DNA of 64,000 nucleotides, taken from Amphirosellinia nigrospora. Its lineage: Eukaryota; Ascomycota; Sordariomycetes; Xylariales; Xylariaceae. A program made the translations under genes and the position numbers. The stretch spans positions 1,240,001-1,304,000 of the forward strand of contig SCHM01000005.1 in assembly GCA_004123355.1 (NCBI GenBank), in the 5' to 3' direction. The notes below the pieces were generated by a model. That model did no database searches and was not told the origin of the DNA. It saw nothing but the letters and a program-made list of their open reading frames with translations. Shown in pieces: positions 58,771 through 64,000 of the stretch (its first letter is position 1; each line of letters begins with the position of its first letter).

Positions 58771-59866
58771 CTATACACGTCCAGCCCGTCCGATTTGCAG
58801 TATCTCTCCCGTGCGTTGGTCATCACTTCGAAGAACCGGCCAGCTTGTGCCATCCGCCTTATAGAGGCTCACCTCGAGCTTTGTGCCGAGGATTTTGAAA
58901 GTGGACTGCTCTGTGTCGATCTCGCCGTACAGTGGAACAGACGTCTTATAGCGCTTCGGCGAGGGCTCGTTCGTCGGCAGATCAAGATCCAGGGTCTTGG
59001 GGTTGAACCTCACCGTTGCCCTCGCGCTATCAATCTTCTTTAAGAAGAACGAGGCGATGACAGTTGTGGGCGTCTGGTAGAAATCGTGGCGCACCGTCTC
59101 TAATAGCTCCTCACCGTCTTTCCCGCTACTCGCGCCTGGTCTCTTGCTCTTGTCTTGCCCCGAGCCGATGAAAAGATGTCGCGGCGATGTCTTGCAGCCC
59201 TCGATCTTCATAAACTGGTCGAATTCCAGCACCCGCCGCTTGCAGCAGCTGTAACCCTTGCTACCTTCGTGAAATATGGGGGCACCCGGGTGGTGGACGC
59301 ATTTTTCGTCGTCGGACCGTGGTTTGCCTTTCTTATAGATGGCGTTGCACGCTTTCCTCCGACAGACTTTTCCGTCGGGTATGTCCAGCGACGGCTCGTC
59401 ATCCTCGGACTCGGGCGGCGGTGCTGCCTGTGCGGCCTGAGGCGCGAGAGGGGCGCGGCTAGGTGTGATGGCGGCTGCGGACACGGCCTCGGCCAGCTTG
59501 TCGGATAGGGATTGCGTTGTCGGGGCTACATCGGCGGCCAGCTCCTTTTTCTCGATCTTCGGGGGTGGTCTGTTGTGCTATGCTTCCCCTCGGTGCAGGG
59601 GTTTATCTCGAGGAACTCGTCAAATGTGAGGACTCGGGGTTTGCAGCATTTCCAACCTGGACCGGTAGTCAGTATCGCGGGCCATGAGCGTTCAACAAGG
59701 TTTGGGAAGCCAAAAAGAGATAAGCATAAAATTATAGTACAAATTAAGAGTTGGTCCGACCTTTCTGCCCCTCGTGGAAGACGGGAGGACCCGGATGGTA
59801 CCTGCAGACCTCATCCGGGTCGCTGTATTGCTTCCCGCAACCTTGATGAACACACTTCAGGGCCAT
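58771..59866 (-). CDS. CHORD-CS domain cochaperone (RAR1/CHP-1 type)
   Basis: Exon 1 starts at 59866 with CHORD I (CVHQGCGKQYSDPDEVCRYH, GPPVFHEGQK). After an intron of about 110 nt it continues WKCCKPRVLTFDEFLEINPC. Near 59561 (GGGGG on the plus strand, expected six) the frame breaks; with one more base it reads into KLAEAVSAAAITPSRAP. CHORD II follows (VCRRKACNAIYKKG, CVHHPGAPIFHEG, YSCCKRRVLEFDQFMKIEGC) and then a CS domain (HDFYQTPTTVIASFFLKKID, TVRFNPKTLDLDL, LYGEIDTEQS, LGTKLEVSLYKADG). Two zinc-binding CHORDs plus CS is the Hsp90-cochaperone layout. About 330 residues. Confidence 0.9.
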
Positions 59867-60399
59867 AGCTCCGGGTGACGGATAGTAGACGACGGATGGC
59901 AGGTGATGGAACACGTGGGGAGGGCGGAAACAGTGAACAAGTGATCTTGTGATCCGTAGCGGGCAAAGTTAAGTGGTTATGGTGAATATCGTGTAACTTT
60001 ATGTTTCTATACTCCCCCTGCCAAGTAGGTTGCGAAGAGAGGGGCTACCTCCGGTACGATTGCCAGGTCGGGGCTTAGGAATTCCATGGAATCTCGAAAG
60101 AGAGCTAAGAGACAGCTAAAAGAGGGCTGTCAGCTACTAAACATTTCCACCGCTTACCGCTTTCGGCACGTTTGTCACATACATCTGCCGCTTATGACGT
60201 AGAACCATACCAGCATCCCTGCTTAATCCAAAATAAACTGTAGGGGACTAGTCTGGTCTGGGCAAGGATAAGGTACCAGGCCAGGGGTTTGATAGTTTTC
60301 CCACATTCAACACGCAGTGTAGCAAGAAAGCTACCTACAGTACACTCGATGCAAAGTTTCTGATTGCCATTTCATCCCCGTACTTACATACATAGAACT
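59867..60399. promoter_or_regulatory. Divergent promoter region CHORD-CS / glutaredoxin-like
   Basis: 533 bp between divergent starts. No specific site is claimed. Confidence 0.5.
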
Positions 60400-60843
60400 A
60401 TGAGGCCCACCGCCCGTCTTTTCCAAGCGTGCCGCATCACGCTCTTCACACGCCAGAATTGCGGCTTGTGTTCCGACGCAAGGTCGGTCCTGTCCGACGT
60501 CTGGGACGCTCGACCCTTTCGATTCAAAGAAATAGACATTGTCAAATCAGAAACAGGGTCCCAATGGCGTGATCTCTACGAATTCGATGTTCCCGTGGTA
60601 CGTTGCCAACCTAAGAAGCCCGAACAGATTCGGTGAATACCAAACAACATGTGGTTTCTCCGGATACGACATTACATTTTCTTATTACAAATATATTGCT
60701 GATCAGAGGTTGAACAGGTTCATATCAGCAAGTCTTCTGCACCCGAGGAACAACCGCAATCAGTCTCGCGAGCTGTAAAACTTATGCATCGTTTCACCGC
60801 CGAGCAGATTCGGGCGAAGATGGACGAGGTCGAAAAGGCATAG
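60400..60843 (+). CDS. Glutaredoxin-like (DUF836) small thiol protein
   Basis: Exon 1 (60400-60597) and exon 2 (60718-60843) join in phase to 107 residues, intact. After a short basic N terminus (possibly mitochondrial) comes ITLFTRQNCGLCSDARSVL with the CxxC active site CGLC. EIDIVKSETGSQWRDLYEFD and VPVVHISKS follow, with the cis-Pro of the thioredoxin fold. This matches the yeast YDR286C-like glutaredoxin-like family. The end, KLMHRFTAEQIRAKMDEVEK, is a typical C-terminal helix. A redox role is inferred; the partner is unknown. It is convergent with the aldolase, 75 bp apart. Confidence 0.85.
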
Positions 60844-60918
60844 ATAGACCTGTGACTCTTACGCCAGTGCCGCGGAAACGCACTGAAATCATAGTTACTT
60901 TCGGAATCAGTTCAACTT

Positions 60919-61869
60919 TTAATATCGCCCCACCGCCTTTGGTGCCGCCTGTCCATGGGCCGCGCTGAGGGAACTCTCTAAGCTGGCCTGTAGCAACGTA
61001 GTATCAAGCGCTGCGTTGACCATATGAAAGCCTTTATCGGCATATATCTTGGCCTGCTCCCCGCTAGTCGCAAAAAAACCAGCCTTCTTGCCCGCCTTCT
61101 TCGTAGCTGTAAGGATGCGATTGATGGCTTCTTCCAGCTGAGGCTCCATGGCGCCATCGAGGATCGGATGTCCGATGTTGTTGCCTAAATCAAAGGGACC
61201 AATGAACAAGACGTCGATGCCTGGTACCGCTGCAATCTCCTCTACGGCGTCTAGCGCTTCCTGCGTTTCAATCTGCACTATGGTCAGCAGCGACTCATTC
61301 GCATGCTGCAGGTATTCCGTCATGGTGGAATCGGATTAAAGCGCTCCATCGCAAATGGTGAGCCCAGACCGCGTTGTCCCTGTGGCGGGAACTTGGCTGC
61401 CGCAACAATCTTCTTGGCCTCTTCGGCGGAGCGAAGGAGTGGAATTAAAATCTAGAATTTCGATATCAACATTCTAGCCTCTCCAACTCTGGACTCCCCT
61501 TAGGATTCGCTCACCCCGTGCGCCCCTGCATCCAATGCTCCTATGAAGTTATCAATTTGTAGTCCCCGAAAGGTCGGAAACGACCAGTCATCCCGTTTGG
61601 AAGTGATAGCACTAACTTTTAATCATCCAACCCTGCATATCTGGGAGTCGGACAATCGGGCTCACACCACAGCTTGCGATCGCTGGGACAGCTTCATGCA
61701 TAGCGGCATCATCAATATTACCATGCTCACAGTCAACTAGTACCCAGTCAACGCCCGGCGTGCGCGCGAGGACCCTGGATACATTCTGGCCAGGCAGCGT
61801 CTGCCATACGCCCATGCTGGCCCGCTCACCCTTCTCGAGCGCGGTCTTGAATGTACACCCTTGTAGCAT
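60919..61869 (-). CDS. HpcH/HpaI aldolase family protein
   Basis: The start MLQGCTFKTALEKGERASMG is at 61869. WVLVDCEHGNIDDAAM carries the family catalytic His region. Intron at about 61535-61615 joins WMIK to RALDAGAHG, and a second intron (about 61450-61514) joins to ILIPLLRSAEEAKKIVAA. GLGSPFAMERFNPIP follows, then one missing base near 61325, then MTEYLQHANESLLTIVQIET with the metal-ligand Glu and VLFIGPFDLGNNIG with the metal-ligand Asp. About 265 residues. The family performs metal-dependent class II aldol cleavage to pyruvate and an aldehyde (for example 2-keto-3-deoxy sugar acids). It is divergent from a Zn2Cys6 regulator. Confidence 0.9.
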
Positions 61870-62808
61870 TTTGGCGTTGCGTCTTGTCTTTACGTATGTA
61901 CGCTTGATTGTAGATGGAAGTTGTTTTACCAGAGGGTGACAGGTATAATTGTGAAGAGGATAGAGAGAACTGAAGGGGGTGAGGAGTACCGGTATATGGG
62001 AGGCCGAACTGCGGATGCTAGCGTTGCAACAACGCGATACGGAGCCCACCTCATTGATATCGATTATCTACTAGTTAGCTATTCGCAACCTAGCCCAACA
62101 CCGTCCGCTGGTTGCCGACATATTGAAGGAGGGCCGTGTTTCAAGCCTATGTGCATGTTCGGAACGGGGAGTAGGTATACCTTACCCCAAGTGCAACTCC
62201 ACATCATGCGGGGTAATTCTACATGCATGGGCTACGTCCAGAATTAGGTATCTGAACTTGGGATCGACAAGGTATTGAGGCGAGCTGATAAGCTGCATAG
62301 TAGGAACCATTTTATCAAGAGCAAGAAGGAAGAATATATAAGTGAAACTCTCGGAAACAGATATCGCGCCATGAGTCCTCTGACCCTACAGTAGTACCAG
62401 AAGGCTCTCTCCTCTATGCTCTCCTATCTTTTCTAAGAGTCAAGCCATACTGCAAGCAAATATGCAATTCCTAAGGAATTACGGCATGCTTACCAACGTA
62501 TTTATTGGATCGTAAGCTAGTCTATCCAGCTTGATTAAGTAAGTCTTCAACTCATTAGTCCATCAACACGCGTTCATGAAACTGCGATGCTCAGAAGGGC
62601 CATTAGAGGAGGCTCTAACGCGTAATGATTGGTTGCGGACATAATCGGCTTATTCAGGGATGGGGCTCGGCAATTTCGTTACACTCGCAGAGCTCGGGAA
62701 ATTCATTCCATGTCCACCACCGACCTGTGATAGATATGCATCCCCAAAACCGATTGCACAAAGGTGCACTCGTTGCAGTTTACGGCCGAAGGTAAATCGA
62801 ACCCTATA
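61870..62808. promoter_or_regulatory. Divergent promoter region, aldolase / Zn2Cys6 regulator
   Basis: 939 bp between divergent starts without a supported gene. Shared regulation is plausible but not shown by any site I can name. Confidence 0.5.
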
Positions 62809-64000
62809 ATGGAAGTCGAAGAAGAACCCCGCCGACGCCGTAGACCCGCCTTGTCATGCCTTGCCTGCCGGCGTCGAAAGTTGAAGTGCGATCGGGCCAA
62901 CCCTTGCGCACGGTGTGTTCTTACGAACACTCGCTGTACGTTCCGTTTTTATGGCGATGAAACCTCTGCTGTCCGGACACACGCCCATAGGGATGGCGAA
63001 GGGCCCGTAACCGTAACCCCAAGTTCAAGAACCTCGCCTTTAACTAGTACTCAGGTTTTCGATAAAGACATACCTACTACTACAAATCATATACATCTTT
63101 CATCGCCACTGGTCGCAAGTACTGCAGCCCCAGTAGCTCCTCGAATTGAACATGCCAATAGTACTAGTCAGATTGGGTCTTTATATTTGACCCAGACCCA
63201 TGAGACGGCATCGGACTTTCGGACCTCCAACAACGTGTACGGAGGCTCGAGGAGTCATCCGTCTCAGACCCGGCTCGTGGCCTTGCTGAAACTGGACGGC
63301 ATATACTCGCACGCCAGGCTGGCCTTCGGGACTCGGAGATAATTCTGAAGAAAACACGACTGCTGAGATGGAGTGACTGGTTGGGTTTCGCGCCTGAGGT
63401 AAATTATTCCCAGCCCTCAGAAGCACCCAACTAACCAACTCATATAAGTTTGGTTCATCTACAAATGCTTCGAGGCAGTCTGTAGCAGTAGTGATGGCCC
63501 CTCTTCCCGAAATGGCGAAACAAAGGCTGTCATCCTTGAGATCGATGATCTCTATAAAAAATGCAAGAGGATTGCCAGAAGTCTCAAGGTCAATCGGCCT
63601 AGTAGATGTCTGACATCTCTCAGGCCAGATCTTGAGCCACCACCTCGTGAGCTATCAGACACCATGGTCAATGTTTACTTTCGCTGTTTTGAGCCGGTGC
63701 ACAGAATTCTTCACGAGCCTAGCTTCTGGACGGAGTATGAAAGATTCTGGGCGAGCCCGGAAACCTTTACTACAGGCCAGCGGCTCAAGGTACTTCTTGT
63801 CATCGCCATAGGATCAAGTCTTTGTGACGAGGGCGGCCCAGATAGCGAGCTGCGAGGCAATGTCCAACAGTGGATATACACGACCCAGCCTGGTTGTCTG
63901 GCCCTCTCGAAAAAGACCGCTTAGATATCCAAGGGTTACAAATCCATTGTCTAGCGATGCTTGCGCGGCAGATCTTCTCAGTTGGCGGCGATCTTGTATG
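62809..64000 (+). CDS. Zn2Cys6 transcription factor with fungal-specific domain (runs off window)
   Basis: The start is taken at the ATG at 62809. An Arg-rich stretch (EEEPRRRRRPALS) precedes the zinc cluster CLACRRRKLKCDRANPCARC. A Ser/Thr-rich linker follows. The frame moves near 63250-63330, where another frame shows ILKKTRLLRWSDWLGFAPE. An intron at about 63400-63446 leads to FIYKCFEAVCSSS, DDLYKKCKRIARSLKV and the fungal-specific domain FRCFEPVHRILHEPSFWTEY and RLKVLLVIAIGSSLCDEG. One more shift near 63890 continues as GPLEKDRLDIQGLQIHC and MLARQIFSVGGD to the window end. The breaks fit missing bases. Confidence 0.85.

Noticed and set aside
1-64000. CRISPR arrays, 5S/18S/28S rRNA genes and further tRNAs.
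   Set aside because: No regularly spaced direct repeats were seen, and visual scanning found only one T-arm-like motif with a full cloverleaf (tRNA-Thr).

Overview
The window is nuclear DNA from a filamentous ascomycete (Pezizomycotina, most likely Sordariomycetes). Genes are separated by roughly 0.3-2 kb and carry short GT-AG introns of about 46-325 nt. Typical fungal families are present: Zn2Cys6 regulators, a bANK-type regulator, GH92 and GH127 glycosidases, an ankyrin/Clp AAA+ protein, an SRR1-like protein and a fungal STAND/NLR amino terminus. Housekeeping genes confirm the kingdom: ALG10, class 2 dihydroorotate dehydrogenase, QCR10, MED4, a TM9/EMP70 protein, an LCP5/neuroguidin protein and a CHORD-CS cochaperone. 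Assignment below subphylum level is inference.

Layout. 1-27 kb is accessory. It holds the start of a STAND/NLR-like gene, a tRNA-Thr and a heavily disrupted GH127 gene. Next come a bANK-like regulator, a 2-oxoglutarate/Fe(II) oxygenase and a divergent MFS permease, then a Zn2Cys6 regulator, a secreted GH92 alpha-mannosidase, a RING protein, an alpha/beta hydrolase and two small secreted proteins missed by single-frame ORF finding (a double-psi-beta-barrel protein and a Cys-containing orphan). 27-44 kb holds a DUF4804-like gene and an SDR, then a housekeeping block: a conserved orphan, ALG10 (-), DHODH (+), QCR10 (-), MED4 (+), TM9 (-), LCP5 (+). 44-57 kb is accessory again: a membrane-associated flavin monooxygenase, an ankyrin + Clp AAA+ protein, an SRR1-like gene, a poly-C tract, a foldback (MITE-like) element, an orphan gene and an SRPK-like kinase with a C-terminal membrane anchor. 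57-64 kb holds an orphan basic protein, CHORD-CS, a DUF836/glutaredoxin-like gene, an HpcH/HpaI aldolase and the first part of another Zn2Cys6 regulator divergent from it.

Reading-frame quality matters for everything here. Many conserved genes, including ones that should be essential, are broken by apparent single missing bases, nearly always next to an identical base. Examples are DHODH (2 sites), ALG10 (at least 4), MED4 (3-4), TM9 (3) and the Zn2Cys6 gene at 13 kb (3). The simplest reading is uncorrected homopolymer-contraction error in the consensus, so I call these genes CDS with frameshifts rather than pseudogenes. Only the GH127 gene shows damage this pattern does not fully explain. 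Exon coordinates come from manual splice-site reading.

Functional groupings are tentative. The bANK regulator, 2OG oxygenase and MFS transporter look like a small metabolic locus, but no core biosynthetic enzyme is visible. The aldolase and the last Zn2Cys6 gene share a promoter region and may be a catabolic gene and its regulator.
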